DNA of 64,000 bases. It comes from Pipra filicauda (lineage: Eukaryota > Chordata > Aves > Passeriformes > Pipridae). Of this stretch, positions 36,330 through 50,300 are shown piece after piece. Made by a program: the position numbers and the translations under genes. The stretch's first letter is position 1. Every line of letters begins with the position of its first letter. Under the pieces are notes generated by a model. That model was not told the origin of the DNA and did not search any database. It worked only from the letters and a program-made list of their open reading frames with translations. The DNA lies in assembly GCF_003945595.2 (NCBI RefSeq), contig NW_024103874.1, positions 4,908,001 through 4,972,000 on the forward strand, read 5' to 3'.

Positions 36330-38228
36330 ATATTTAACTCATCTTTGCCATCAGGTGGAAGCTCAAGCCTTCAGGGCAAACAGAGCCTGCAATAAACCCA
36401 GATCAGTGCAGGCTGGAGGAGCCCACAGGCTTAATTTTCCGGACTTCAGATTCCATGTAACTCTGGTTAACATGAAAACATAATACACAATCCAGTAGTT
36501 TTGCCAGAGTTTGGCATCTAATTTGCCAGCAGAGCCGCGGGGAATTTGCAAGGCAATCAAGGCAGTTTGGTGGCATTGCAAAAGGGCACAAATGAACTTT
36601 TAATTCAGGGACTTTTTTTAAAAGAATGCCTGCTTCTTGCTGCTGTTTGGCACATGCATCTCTGAAGCCAGGGCAGGCTTTGTTTTTCTGGAGCTGATAG
36701 TCAGAATCCCAAACCCCCCCCGTAAAATGTTTGCTGTTTTTTATAAGCAATGACCTCATTAGCTGGAAAAATAAAGCAAGTGTTTCCCATGGCTAAAGGC
36801 TTTGGTTACACTGCAGTTGTTCCATATAACCTGATCTTCAATCAAAAAAAAAAATAATCACAGGCAGAGCAGGGCGGTTAACAACTCCCTGTTATAACTT
36901 GCGTATTTTTCCACTCATTCTTCCAGCAATTTAGAACTGATTTAAACCCCAGGAGATCATGGCTGGGTCACTCACGTGTGTATTTATTTTTCCTTGAAAC
37001 TGCTACAACGTTGACGTGTTTGAGGGGAAATAGGCATTTGCCAGGAGCCTTTAAATACCTGTCCATCAAAACGAATAGAAGTGAAATGTCACTGCAGATG
37101 GCAGTGGAGGAAGCGGGTGCATGGTCTGGTTCTGCCAAAAGCAATAAGGCTGAAATGTGGAGCACAGAAATGACAGATGCCAATGATGCATTGCTAAAGG
37201 CCAAAAATGTGTGTTTAAGACCTGGTTTATTGAGATCAAGACGAGGGGGAGGCACTGTTTCCACCAGGGTCGTTGGATGCTGACCTGACATTTCTGACCA
37301 AACTGAGTAACAAGGAAATCCAGGCCAGCAAAACAGGTGCAGGTGCTCGAGGTCTGTGGTCCAGGGCTGGCTGTCCTTAGCCAGCCAGCTTTGTCCATGC
37401 TGCAGAGGTTATTCCTGAGCCAAACTGATCCTCTGCCACGATCAGGTCTGTAACTGCCTCTGCTTTCAGCCTGTTCAGGTGAACAAGTTAAAGCAAGACT
37501 ATCCCATCCAGTCCCAAATGTAACTCCTTGGGAACTCCACTGTGAGATAAGAAGCAAACTTCTTCTTTGTAAACTGTTGACATACAAACTCCATTCAGTC
37601 TGTGGGCCCCTCCTGCTGCAGAAGTGCTTTATCCCAGCCACTGAGGTGTGAGGAGCTTGGCTGACAGTGAGTGCTCCTCTAAAGGCTTTTCCCCTTATGA
37701 TCAGTGCCTGCATGGCAGGGACATGAGAAAGGTGCTGCCTGTATCCCTGTAATGATTTTGGTCGTGATAATCACAATTAATTACTTCTGTACAATTTAAA
37801 ACAGAAGTTACTCTGGAATCTGTCTATCCAATCATTTGCCAGTGTTGCTAATTTCCATGATCAGAGCAGAACCCAGCACCTACAGTGCCACTGTTGAGAT
37901 CAGAGCAGTTCCCAGCTCCAGGACCAAGCAGGCTGAGGAGTGCTCGGGAAAAGCCCACTCCCCCTCAGGTTTATAAACACAGTTTAGTTCAAGGCAATGA
38001 ACAGCTATACTGGAGACACCAAGAAGATAAAATAATACACAGGAATTGCAGGAAGATTCACGTGTGATTTTCCATCCGCCCTTTCAGTGCTGTCAGTGAT
38101 GCCCAGAGCTGCAGATTTCAGCTTGTGGTGCCTTAAGTGAGGACTGCAAAAAACTGGATTTTGATATGGTGAAATGTAACTTTTACTTCTCCTTCCTGAT
38201 ATTTGCCCTCTTGTAGGTCCTGGTCATC

Positions 38229-38301
38229 ATGCTGATTCACACTTGGTTCTTTTTTGCCTGCCTGCCTGTGCTGAGCCACGTTTGGGGACGAGTGGGCCAA
38301 G
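38229..38301 (+). CDS. COL20A1: COL20A1 exon 1 coding part: signal peptide
   Basis: The exon begins at 38217 after TTGTAG, so 12 bases of 5'UTR precede the ATG. It reads [20 protein letters not shown], a hydrophobic signal peptide, then RVGQ. Donor GTAAGG. A TAG lies directly in frame before the exon, so any longer N-terminus would have to come from an upstream exon. Confidence 0.75.
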
Positions 38302-41300
38302 GTAAGGAGCCTGCCTGCCCTTGCCCCTAAGATTTTTCTGTCCCCTGGGATAGCCCAGCCCTTGCCCAAGCCCTGGGCATTGGCAGTGGCACCACTGCAA
38401 GGGACATTCCCAAGGACATGCAGGATTTTGGGGGCTTGCTGTGCTCTGGTGTCTGCTGGTGAAGCTATTCCCACGCTTGAAGAGCAATGAGAGATCAAGG
38501 GGCCCATCTGGGGAGAGCACCTCGATCCCTCCCCACCCTGCAGAGCCTGTCCTCAGCATTGGCAGCAGTTCAACGTGCCACTCCCTCCCACCAGGGATGC
38601 ATTTCAGCCTGTGCAAGCAATGAAGGGGCTTATGTGATCTGCAGATGGAGCTTGAGATACAGGAAGGAAAAGGGGGGTGCCTCTCTCAGTCACTGCCTCT
38701 CTCCTGGTGCTTTGGATGCCTATGGTGACATGTGATGCAATATCTGGATAAGAAAACATGAGTTGCCTTCCTCCTGCAACACATTTTGCTCAGGTAGTGC
38801 CACAAGTGACCAGAACATACCTATAGCACCTCACCACTGCCCTTCTGATGTGGAAGAACCACCTTCACATTATATTTGAACCCTGTGTGGAATTGGTGAC
38901 AAATGTTTCTAGGGAGGTGATGGCACTGCAGAGTTGGGACAGATGTGTCTCTGTGTTGTGTTATCTTCCAGACCAGGCTCTGCAGTTAAGCCTGGGCTTA
39001 ACTCCCTGTCAGCTGGAGAGCAAGGTTACAGCATCAAATGGTGCACATCCAACACAGGGCAGGGAAACAGTGAAGCTTTCATGGCACTGGGGATCATTTG
39101 CATCCAGCACATAATGGCGCTTTAGAAGATGTTGTCCTTTCTGGTCTGCCTGGGGAAATTCTTGTCTTTTTAGCTTCTGGGCTCCTAGAGTGATGGCCAA
39201 GGAGCTGGACCACACTTGGCCAAAAGCAGACAGCTCCATGTTTAATCTGACTGTGAATTCCCCTCATTGTTCCATGATCTTTTACCATTTCTCTTAGGCA
39301 CGATTCTGGGATTTGCTTTTTTCCCCTCACCCCTCTTTCCCAAGTTTTCTTTCTTCCCCTTCAGATTTGCCTGGGGTGAGATGTGAATCTGAGCTTTGTT
39401 TCCCCAAAATAGTTATCTGCTTGTTGGGCAGCCTGCAGGAAGCCTCTGTGAGGAAAGGTTAAGGCACAGATGTGGGGCTGAGACAAGCAAGTCCTCACTG
39501 CAGGCTCTCACTGCTTTCCTGGGCAGTGACTTCACAGCAAGGATGTCAGGAGGTGTCTGGACATCATGCAGAGCGAGACTGGGGACTTGAGGAGTCCTGA
39601 GTAACAGTTTGGCAGCACTGAGTTGACTCTCCAGGTCACCCTAAGCTTTTTTTTTTATGAGTTATGGTAAAGAGGCTGGTAACAGCTGCAAATGATGTGG
39701 GAGGGCACTTGAGTGCAGATGCTTATAGTGTGTTCACTCACTGCAAATTAGGGCATCCTACTGGAAAGGCAGCTCTGGGCACAGTGTCAGAAGGAGGGGA
39801 GAGAAATCTGCTGAGTTGCCATCTTACATCCAGCCGAGTGAAAAAGTTTCATATGGTGGCATTTGTACGACAGGAATCATTGATTCAAAGAGTGACACAT
39901 GAGCTCAGACATCTAGCTGGGGTTTAACAGATAGCTGTGAAATCTGGAGATGATAAGGCAATGTGCTCTTTCTTCTTTTTGCCTCCTTGTCTGCTACTAT
40001 TTTTTTCCTTGGGATTTGTCATTTGGTTTGCAGCTCCCTGCAGCAAACTGATACAAGCTGGTGCCTATGAGTTATGGTCCTGCCAGGAGCTGTTATTTAC
40101 ACTTTATCAGGTTTTCTTTCTTTCCTTTTTTTCCTTTTTTTTTTTTTTTACCTTCTTTCCAAACCCTGTTGGTCCTTGGAGCTGCTGCTGAAATGATCTC
40201 TCTGCAGAAGCATGGGATCCATCACCTTGGGAATTTCTGTATTTCTCAGCAGCCCAAGCCCCTTGAAGAGCCTCACTGAGCCCCCTAATCTGTTTCCTGC
40301 CCTCCCATTTCAGATGTTTGCACTGAACACACTTGCTGAAACAAAACACTTTGCGGGAAAGCTCCTGAGGGAGTCCTCCAAGGTGTGAGGGGTGCAGAGA
40401 AAGTTCCTACCTCTGTGGGGGGCTGTTTTTCCTGTTTTCAGAGGTATAAAATGAGGACTCGTTTGAGCACCTGAGAAACTCCTTTTTACATGGGTGGAGG
40501 ATACAGGTCTGCAGAGGGGCAAGGGAACTGCAGGAGCTGCTGTGCAGCCTCAGGGGATAGTGAGGACTTCGGTGAGATGGTGGAGGCTTCCTTTGCACTG
40601 CTGCTGTTCCCGGGTCCTTAGAGGAGACAGCACATGTGGTGGTTTGTGGGTGTATACACAGAGGGAGGAATTGCATCCGTAACAGCATGGACATGTCTCC
40701 TCCTCCCCAGGGTCGGGCCGGCTGAAGCTCACTGTCCTCTCGGAAGACAGGCTCCAGATGAAGTGGAAAGAGACTGAAGGGAACATCAGTGGCTACAAAG
40801 TTCGGGTAAAGCCCATGGCAGGTATGAGCTGAGACACTGGACATCAGCAGAGATCTGTGTATGAATGAGGGACTGATATCCACGTTTTTTTTCTGGTGGA
40901 CAACAGGACCTAAGTAGGAACATTATTTAGACCTTAAGGTGATAGAAAGAAGTCAGAGGGAATTGTCCACAGCTTGTTCTAGTTCCAAGTGTTGATTGCC
41001 TACATCAAAACTTTTCTCTGGGCTGCACCTGTGGTACAGACAAGAAGTCTTTCTTCCATGGCCACCATGGGAGCAGTCCATAGTCCCTCTGCCACTCATT
41101 CACAAGAGAGAGATGAAATTCAGCTCTCTTCACCCTGGGGGAGAGGATTAGCCAGAAAGTGCTGTTCTTTGGGACTGTGATAAAAAAGATGAGGAAAGGT
41201 TCATTGCCTGATTCTTCTGTGAGAGCTCCCAACTCTGCCACCACCTGTACAGACACGGGATGGGAAGTCTTTGACTCTGTGTGCGTGGGGAGGCTCATCC

Positions 41301-44300
41301 CCTGGCTCCCTACCCCTACTCCATGATTCCAGATGCTGAAACTGGTGGTGTTGGAAGGACAGGACATCCCTCAGCAGAGAGCAATGGTTGGAGGCAACTT
41401 TAGTCCTGGCTGGCATCTGGTTTCCTGTTGCTGAGGCTTTCCCAGCGAGCAGAAGAAGGGAGCTGCCAGGCAGGATTGCGGCACAGCTCCTGTGATCATC
41501 CACCCGCTTTTAGCTCAGCCCCCACCTGTTTCCCAAGCTGGAGCAGGAGGTTTCTCATTCCTTCCCTGTTCCTCCCCACAGCCTCAGCTCAGCAGAGAAC
41601 ATCCTGGGAATGCAGAGCATCCTGGGAATGCAGGGAATCCCCACTGGCTCTCCCAGCACATGCCTGAGGCTTTCCCTCTTTGGCTGGGGAGTCTCCAGCC
41701 CTAGGCACAAGCACAGGGATGGCAGGGTCAGAAACACATCCATCTCCATAATTTAAAGCTTGTAGACTTCTCCCAATCAGAGGGGTTTAGGGAGCTGGTG
41801 TGACCCTCTCTGTTTTGTGTAGCAAAGAGCCTGTGGGGCAGCAATTGCTGCCTTGGTCCATCTGCTCACTGCCCTGCCAACACAGAAACACCCCAGTTCT
41901 TGAGTGGCCAAGGCATCACAGTCCCAGGGCAGGTTCCAACAGCATGGAACATCACTGTGGAGGGGTCTGGAGGCAGTGCCAGCCCCAGAAATGAGCTGTC
42001 TCCTGCAGAGAGCAGCTGCCCTTAGAGAGTTGGGGCAAAGATAGCACAGTGAGAGTGTCTGGGATAATTAAGATGAGTCCCAAGTGCCAGAATGACCTCC
42101 AGAGACACCAAGTCACTTCCTCATTTTGTCACATATGACCTCAATCAGTTGGATGTTTTCATAAGTAGTAGCCAGTTTTTACCCTCTCAAGACCAGCTTT
42201 TCACTCAAATACTCCTTGGGAAGTTGGCCAGAGTTGCAGTAATACTGGATGGGAACTGGTTTTCCATTTTGGGCACGTATAAGGGATTTAAAAAACCCCA
42301 CCTAAATCTTCTCAACTCTACAGAGAGAAAAAGAGTAAAAATCAGAGATCCTCAAAATTTAAGGAATAAATAAGAGTTGACTGCAGTCCCTAGGCAGAAC
42401 ATTCCCTGCATTTCAGCGATGCTTTCACTACTGTCAGCTTAAATTTAAGCTCCAACAGGCTCTCAGCTGTGGCTTCATCCCACCTCAGGGGACTCAGAGC
42501 AAGAAGTCATGCTGAAAACCAAGACTCCCAAAGCCACAGTGGGAGGGCTGAGCCCTACCAAGGAATACATGCTGCAGGTCTACGTGCTCAACAGCTCCCA
42601 GGAAGCCCTGTTTGCCAAGAGGAAATTTGTGAGTAAGTGGAGAGGGCTATATTTTACCTTTCAGAGAGCTCCTGAGGCTATTGGGGATGTGGTTCCTCTG
42701 AGCTCATCCTCTGGCATATTCCCTGTAGACTGTATGGCAATCACAAAGCTCTTTTGGTTGGAAGGTTAGAAAGGGAGATGGTGAAGACCCAGGGGATGAG
42801 GGATGGACTGTGATTCACAGACCTGTCTAGACGGACACTTTCTCTGTTTTTGGTCTTTCCACAGTAGAGGAACTAAAAAATGCGTCCCAGACCAGAAGTA
42901 ACAGAAGAAACACAGGAGCTGCATCAGGAAAGAATCTCACCTCTTTGGGCAGCTCGGCAGCTGAGCACAGTGAGGTGGCAGAGGCCACTCCACCACCCCT
43001 GAACACTGTCTTGACACAGGCAGGTGGGTGCTCTGACCATCCTGGAGTCACACTGGCTTGATTTTGAGTCATGGCCTGTGCCATGCTGCCATGGCTGGAG
43101 CACTGAGCTCAGATGTCCCTAAAACCAATCCTACCCTTTTCCTGCTTTACCTACTGCATCAGAGACATTCATTAGTGAGACATGCTAGCCCAGTCCCTTG
43201 TGTACAATTCTCAGCTACAGAAACACAGTAAACAACCCATAAATATTTGCCCCTCACACCAGCCAAACTAAAAAAGCACATCCTGGGGCTGACAGGTATC
43301 CAAATTCAGCAGATGCAGACATATCCTTCAATTGAGAGTGGATCCTTTGAGAACAAGCTGCTGGGGCTAATGGTGCTGGTTTCCCTAGGCTCTGTGTCCC
43401 AAGGCTGGCTGCAAGTGGTCTACAAGAAGGATTTCCTCAACCTGCTATGGCTGAGGACTGTATATAACCACAGAGAGTCTCATGTATCTGGCAACAAGGT
43501 TTGCATGAGCTTGAAAAGCAATTACACATGTTGATGGAAGAAAGATTCAGCAGGGCCTGTATCTAAAAAGACCTGCACTAGCTCAGGGTGCAAGTCACAG
43601 ATTGCTGAGCTCTGTAGAGGCATTGGGTATGAGGTGCCATGGTATGTTTTCCCTGATTTATATTTACATTCATCATTTTTCGTCACCAAAGATAATGGAA
43701 AGGGCAAACTTCTGATGTGATCCATTAGTAACTCATGAGCCCACATGCAGCCCTCTCAGAGAGGCAAGATTGAAGATGGTCTCTATTTAGCTACTTATTT
43801 GCATAAGCCTGTAGGACTTTTACCCTCTCTGAGCCCCCTGCACCTGTGTCAAATGTGGTTTAAATCAGTGGAAGAGTGGGGCAGTTGGTTGGGGATAACA
43901 CAATTAAGGACAATGGGATTTTTCTCTCTGGAGCACAGCAAAGGACAGAGCTGAAAAGAAAAGGCAGAAGGGGATTCAGCCAAAGGGCTCAGGAGAAACC
44001 ACAAGACACCAGCCCAGTGTGGAGGCCGGAGTGACAGAAGCAACATCAGGAACCCCAAAATCGTCCCCGCGCACTCCTGTGAACTCAGAGCGAGAGTCCC
44101 TGGGAAAGGAAAAACCCACAAAGGATTCATCGAGGCGAGGTGAGAAGGGTTTCAAACATGTCTTGCTCCTTCTTCCCTGCTGTTTTCCCTAACACTTGTT
44201 GAATACAAGCTTTCTATCCCACTCTCTACCCACAAGATTTTGAAGAGTACAGTCCTGCTGATGGTGCTTCCAATTACTAGGTCATGCTTTGGGAGATGTC

Positions 44301-47300
44301 AGGGCTCACTGGAGAAACTGGAGTTCTGTATAACAACTTGGACTTTAGGGAAAGCAGGAGTTGGGCCAAAAATTCCTTCCAGATGATTTAATTTATTGAC
44401 TTTTATTGATTTGGCATTATTCTCTCTTCATGTTGTCATCTCCCCCTGCTTCTAGCAGATTCATGTAAGCATTCATATTCTTCAGCAAAGCATCCCCAGC
44501 CACAGACCTTTCCAAGCCTTCAGAAGGGGAGGAGCACATCAGGGATTTCCTTATCCAACCTGCCCCTCCTTCTGGACTTGTTCCTCATGTTTCACAGATA
44601 ACTGATCCAGGATGATCCTCCAGATTCAGTTGAGACTGTGATGGTTCGCAACTCTGTTGGAATGGGATGGGCCAGAGCATCCTCTTTTGGTCCCTTTAGA
44701 CCAGCAGGAATCCACATCTGTGAAATGAGATAGGAGAGGAACCTCTTTAGAGCCTGTTGAATCTTGATGGGGTCATCTCTTTCCCTCCACAAAAGATGGA
44801 AAATTCCCCATTGGAAAAATATTCAAGGAAGATGCATTCAATCAGCAACGTGCCCTATCTTATCCCCCGTTAAGCTGCAGGCCTGGGGTGGAGAGAAAGG
44901 CAGGGCTGGACTATCTGTGATGCCAGCAGGTTTTTACGGAGAGATTGGACTTAATATAAACCCACGAAATAATTATAGCCCACAGGGGATCTCGTGATGG
45001 AATGGAATTAAAAAATCACCTGCAATTCTTGGAGACTTAGGCTAGATAAAAGGGAAGCACTGGGCTTGGGCTGAGATGGAATGGAGCTGACAGCTTGCAG
45101 AGAACAGTGCCTGGGTTAGCACAGGCTTCCTGACAGCTTTAACCCATTCTTTGCAGAAGTGCAGCTGTGCACCACGCAATTCCTCGGTACTGAGACGGGT
45201 TATCCTTGGATCTGTGGCTTTCACAAGATGCTGAGATGTGTCAGACTGGCAGATGGTCCAATCCACCATCCAGACAAAGCCTTGCACAGCAGATTCACTC
45301 TTTCTCTTAAAACTGAAGCAGTTTTTCCTCCTTACAATTGCTTCCCTCAATATCAAACCTTTCCCCCCTCAGGTTCCCAGTTCCAGTGTGACACACCTGC
45401 AATGACTGATATTGTCCTGCTTGTGGATGGATCCTGGAGCATCGGGCGCAACAATTTCAAGCTCATTAAGGAGTTTCTGAGCAATTTGATTTCCCCATTC
45501 AGTATTGCCCAAGACAAGATAAGAGTAGGTAGGACACACTCCTGTTTCCTGACCTTAGGATGTCTGTGTTTGAAGGGGCCTTGGTCTCTTATTCCTGTGG
45601 TTATGTGCTCCTCTGAGGAGGTTTTTTCCTTTAGGACGGGGTCCTAAAGCTGCTCTTGAAAGCTTTTCCTATCTGGTAGCAAGCTCTGGCCTCTAGTGGT
45701 GGTCAAAAATAGCTGCACAGTGAACAGAAGTGATGACTTTGGGCAGCACCAGGTTGGGTGGTGATGCTGAGATACTTTTGGGATTTGCTGCCTACAACAG
45801 CTGCCGCAACACTGGATACAGTGGCACTGCTGCTCTGGGGCTGCTGTGAATTCAGCTAGGAATGGTGTTGCTTCCAGCTCTGAGTGATGCTGACAGTCAG
45901 GAGGTACATGAAACAGGACTGTGTAAATCCTTCTCACCCCTTGCAGCTGACTAGTTTGACCCCAATTAACTTTGAGACCTTAACAAACACTCCTGATCAT
46001 CACAACAGGGGTAAGTACCCTTGTACCTCGTGGGGTTTGAGGCACAGCTTTGCTGCCTGCATGACAAGGACTGTAGAATCACAGAATATCCTGAGTTGGA
46101 AGGGACACACAAGGATTATCAAGTCCAAGTCCTGACCCTGCAGAAGAATCCCAACATGTGCATGAGAGCATTTTCCAACACTTCTTGAGCTCTGACAGGC
46201 TTAGTGCCATGACTACCTCCCTGGGGATCCTGATCCAGTGCCTGACCACCCTCTGGGTGAAGAACCTTTTCCTAATATCCAATCTAAACCTCCCCTGAAA
46301 CAGCTCCATGCCATTTCCTCAGCCATGCAGAGAAGTGGAGTTAGAAACCCAACCTGCTCACCCCCACTCCCTTTCATCACTTTGTGCCACCTCCCCTGTC
46401 CAGGCTGACATCCCCTCCCCAGAGTGGGGCTCCTGCAGCTCATCGTGGCTGCCACAATGCTGACAGCCCTTGCCTTCCCCAGGGCTGTCCCAGTACAGCA
46501 GCGACCCCCGCACAGAGTGGGATCTGAGTGCCTACTCCACGAGGGAACAGCTGCTGGAGGCCGTCAGGAATTTGCGGTACAAGGGCGGCAACACCTTCAC
46601 AGGTAATTCCATTCACGGGGCTCTGCTGAGCAGTCTGTGCGGGGGAAGCTGTTCCCACGGGACCATGTGCTCTGTGGGGACCAAGGCCATCGTGGAGCAG
46701 AGAAAAGAGTAAAGGGGGGCTGCCTGGGAGGCTGTAGCACAACATCCAGCTCTGCTCCTCCCCAGGTCTGGCGCTGACCCACGTCCTGGAGCAGAATCTG
46801 AAACCAGACGCTGGTGCCCGGCTGGAGGCTGAGAAGCTGGTAATACTGCTGACTGATGGAAAATCCCAGGATGACGCCAACCTGGCTGCTCAGACCTTGA
46901 AGAACCTGGGCATAGAGATATTTGCCATTGGTAAGATCACAGCCATCAGTAAGGACAAATTCAACCTACTTTTGGTCATCTTCAAATTGAAGATGATGTT
47001 CCCTCAACTTTGATAGGAGCATCCTGAGGCTGTAAAACTAAGGTAGTGGGTAAGACCTAATTACATTTTGGCTAAGATGAAAATTAACTCATTTATTCAG
47101 CACAGGCAGTGTCTTCAAAGGGTATTTTTTTTTTGTTTAGAGAAAGCATTCACATGAGAGATTTCACACCTCCCATCTCAAGACCTTTGGGAGCCCCAGG
47201 GACCTGTGCAATAAAAACAATATTCTCAGCTGTGGAATTAGGCAAGAGAATATTGTATTGGGGATGGCAGAAGACCTCCAGTATAATTACTGCCTCTCAC

Positions 47301-50300
47301 AACTTCCCACTTCTCTGAATAATAACGTTATCTGCTCTTCACTGTCCAGCAGCAATAACGAGACTCAAAATGGCCTTGAGCAACTCTGTCCTTGATGACT
47401 ACACAAGTCTGCTAGAGACTAATACATGAGCAATAAAGTTACACAGAAAACTCTCCTAAAGAAGAAGGGCAAATCTGTTAGGGTGAAGGTCTTGGACTTG
47501 AGAAATCAGGCTGGATCCTGGTCTGGCAATGTTACTGCTTGGACAATATTAGGGAACCTCGAATGTAGCACTGGGAAGCAAAATGAGTTGTACTGTGGAG
47601 CTTGGTTTGCAGAGGGTTAATCTGGATGAGGAATAGAAGGAAATGGACGGAGGATGCAAGTGATGGAGAAGTTCTGTTATATAAGCAGGCTCCTTTTTAC
47701 TCATCCCTGACTCTTGAAATACAATGTGATGCTCGGATGAACAACAGACTCTCTGTGGGGAGTGCTGGCACCTCATAAATATCAAATTGTTGTTTATTCA
47801 TTCAGTGCTTTGCCCATTTATGCCAACTGCCTCTCAGACTGAAAAATATCTGCCTTCCTGGGAGCACAGCCTGCAAGTGATGAGGAGGCAGGAAAACAGG
47901 AGGATTCACTAGACCATCTCCAGGCCCTAAAGACAATCTGAACTCATAGCGTTGAAAGCTCTTCCCAGGCTGGACTGAGGTGGTTGCTGCAGGAAAGCCC
48001 AGGGCCACTCAGACACGACCCCTCCACTGGAATGACTGGGAGGCTCTGCTTGGAGAGAAGGGTGATGGTGAACCCATCTCTGGGGGGTCCATCCGCTCAT
48101 CTCTGGGGAGTCTCTCAGCCTGGTTCTCTCCCTGGTTGCAGGGGTGAAGAACGCGGACGAGGCAGAGCTGAAGCAAGTGGCCTCGGAGCCGCTGGAGCTC
48201 ACCGTGTACAACGTGCTGGACTTCCCACTGCTGAGCTCGCTGGTTGGCAAACTCACCCGGGTCCTGTGCACCAGGATCAAAGAGAAGAGCAACAAGGAAA
48301 CCGCAGGTGAAGTGAAATCTCCTCAGTGAGGGCTGACCCTCCCTCTGCTCACCATCCACCTTCCTTTGCAGTCAGGGTTGACCCTTTCTCATACCTTTCC
48401 CTCCATGAGATCCACCACCCATCGTCACCACCTGACTCTTCTCCTTCAGTGCTGATCTCCTTGCTCAGCCCTCTTGCTGCCACATCAATTTCTCTTGTGA
48501 TTGTTTTCTTCTCCAAGACCCTTCCACCCTTACTCTGCTGCAGAACACCTGCTGCCTCTAACATTTCACAGAATTCATCACCTGGAGATGTTTCCATTTT
48601 GATACTCTTGGTTTAGGAATCTGCTTTTGGCCAGTGAGCCAACGCAGGCAACGTCCATTCCTACCAGAGGTTTGGATAGCTCTTGGTGGATATAATCACC
48701 TAATGACAATAACGGGGAAAGGAGGGCTTCTTTTCCCTCTTCCTTTATTATATGGTGTGATAAATGTGTTTTAATCATCCTCTTTTCTGAGTTTCTTCCA
48801 ACCAAGAGGAGGCAGAAAAAGCAAAAACACTGATGTGAGAATATATTAGGGAAAGTGTACAGAGTAAATGAGGAGGTGGGATGAGGAGCTGACAAAACAG
48901 CTTGTATGAAGAACCACTCCAGATATTAGGTTAGATTCTCAGGAGAAATATCCTCTATGTATTTCCATCTCCTTCTGCTCTAAGATTGGCCTAAGGAGAA
49001 TGGGAAAGTCTAACTTTCAAGCACACTTTTATTTTAATTGATTCATCCTCATTAATTTGTATTTGTTTGACGTAAGTACACGTTTTTCAAAGGTGACGAT
49101 TAGGCCGAAGAAAAATGGACTTCTCAAAAAGGAAACCAAAATAATTTTTGCTTGTTCATTTTGATAAATTTTTGTGATTGAGGGAAAGGTGGGTCATCTT
49201 TTGGATACATGCAAAAACGCAGGCTCGTGTTGAAAAAATATTCCCAGCACCCAGCAAAATACACAGCCTGTTCTCTATAGAGTATTTATGTTCTCTGTAC
49301 ACCCAGTTTTAAAATATTTATTTCAGAGCAGTTTGGAACAGTTTCTGTACTTTATAGGGAAGGAGGCTGTAAGTTGATTTGAAAAATGTCACTCATATTT
49401 ATGAGCTGGAAAGTACGTTTGGCATGAGAAGTCTGACTATACGAAAGTAACTGTGTTTCTGATTCCTAGGCAGCACTGTGAAAGATTTCCCTGTGAACAC
49501 AGGTCCCCAGCTGAGCCCAACTGACCTGAAAATATCAGCTGTGACCTCCAAGAGCATGAACTTGACCTGGAGTCCTCCTCTAAGACCACCAAAGAAATAC
49601 CGGGTTGTGTATTATCCATCCAAGGGTGGTACCCCCAGAGAGGTGAGAGACCTTCCTCTGGATATCTGAGACTGCCAAGACTTCCAGATGGTGGCTGGGA
49701 ATTTAGGTAGACTTGGGTGGACAAAAAGAAGGTGGAGAATTCTTGTGGGACATCTGTTAACTAAATGCACACTGAGTGTAAATATGATGAGGTAATAGGG
49801 AGACAAGACAGAAGAGGGAGCAGGCTAAATATCAACTTGCTAGAAATAGTGTGAGCCATGCTGACACTGATTTTTCTCTTACACAGTGTTATCCCCTCCC
49901 TAAGGCATGTGTTTTGACTCAAAGAGGACACTCAAGTACAGAGAGCTGTCCGATGATGCTCATCTGTGATGGATATGACTCAGAAAGGCAAATCCAAATT
50001 GTTGATGGATTTCCACTGATTTCAGTGAGAGCACAATTAGAATCTGGTGCTTGGTGTTTGCATAGATCCCAGGTGGGGAACAGGAATCCTTACTTCCTCT
50101 TGCCTCCCTATTTTGGGGAGATGCTAGCTTGCATAAAGTTCAGAGGGCAACAGAACCGCCACAGAGAAGCCACGCTTGCTAGGGATGGCCAGTTCAGCCA
50201 CTCTGCTGCCGGAGAGCATCTGGCACCTCCCTGTGTTGACAGCCCTCCCCTGTGCTTCCAGGTGGTTTTGGATGGAGCAGTCTCCTCTTTGCGGCTTTCC

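Larger units (their letters stand above)
31737..38216. other. Intergenic region between the DEPTOR-like gene and COL20A1 coding sequence
   Basis: Holds two + strand CR1 3' ends and a CpG-rich block (34030-34660). No coding exon is recognised. A 215-codon antisense frame at 37066-37713 has no protein-like pattern I can recognise. Confidence 0.6.

Noticed and set aside
37066..37713. 215-codon open frame on the - strand, the longest in the window, just upstream of COL20A1
   Set aside because: No domain, many C, W, H and Q in irregular order, no conserved motif and no CpG promoter next to it. Probably chance.
46079..46309. 76-codon - strand frame in COL20A1 intron 6
   Set aside because: It is a remnant of CR1 ORF2 inside the CR1 copy at 46074-46320, not a host gene.
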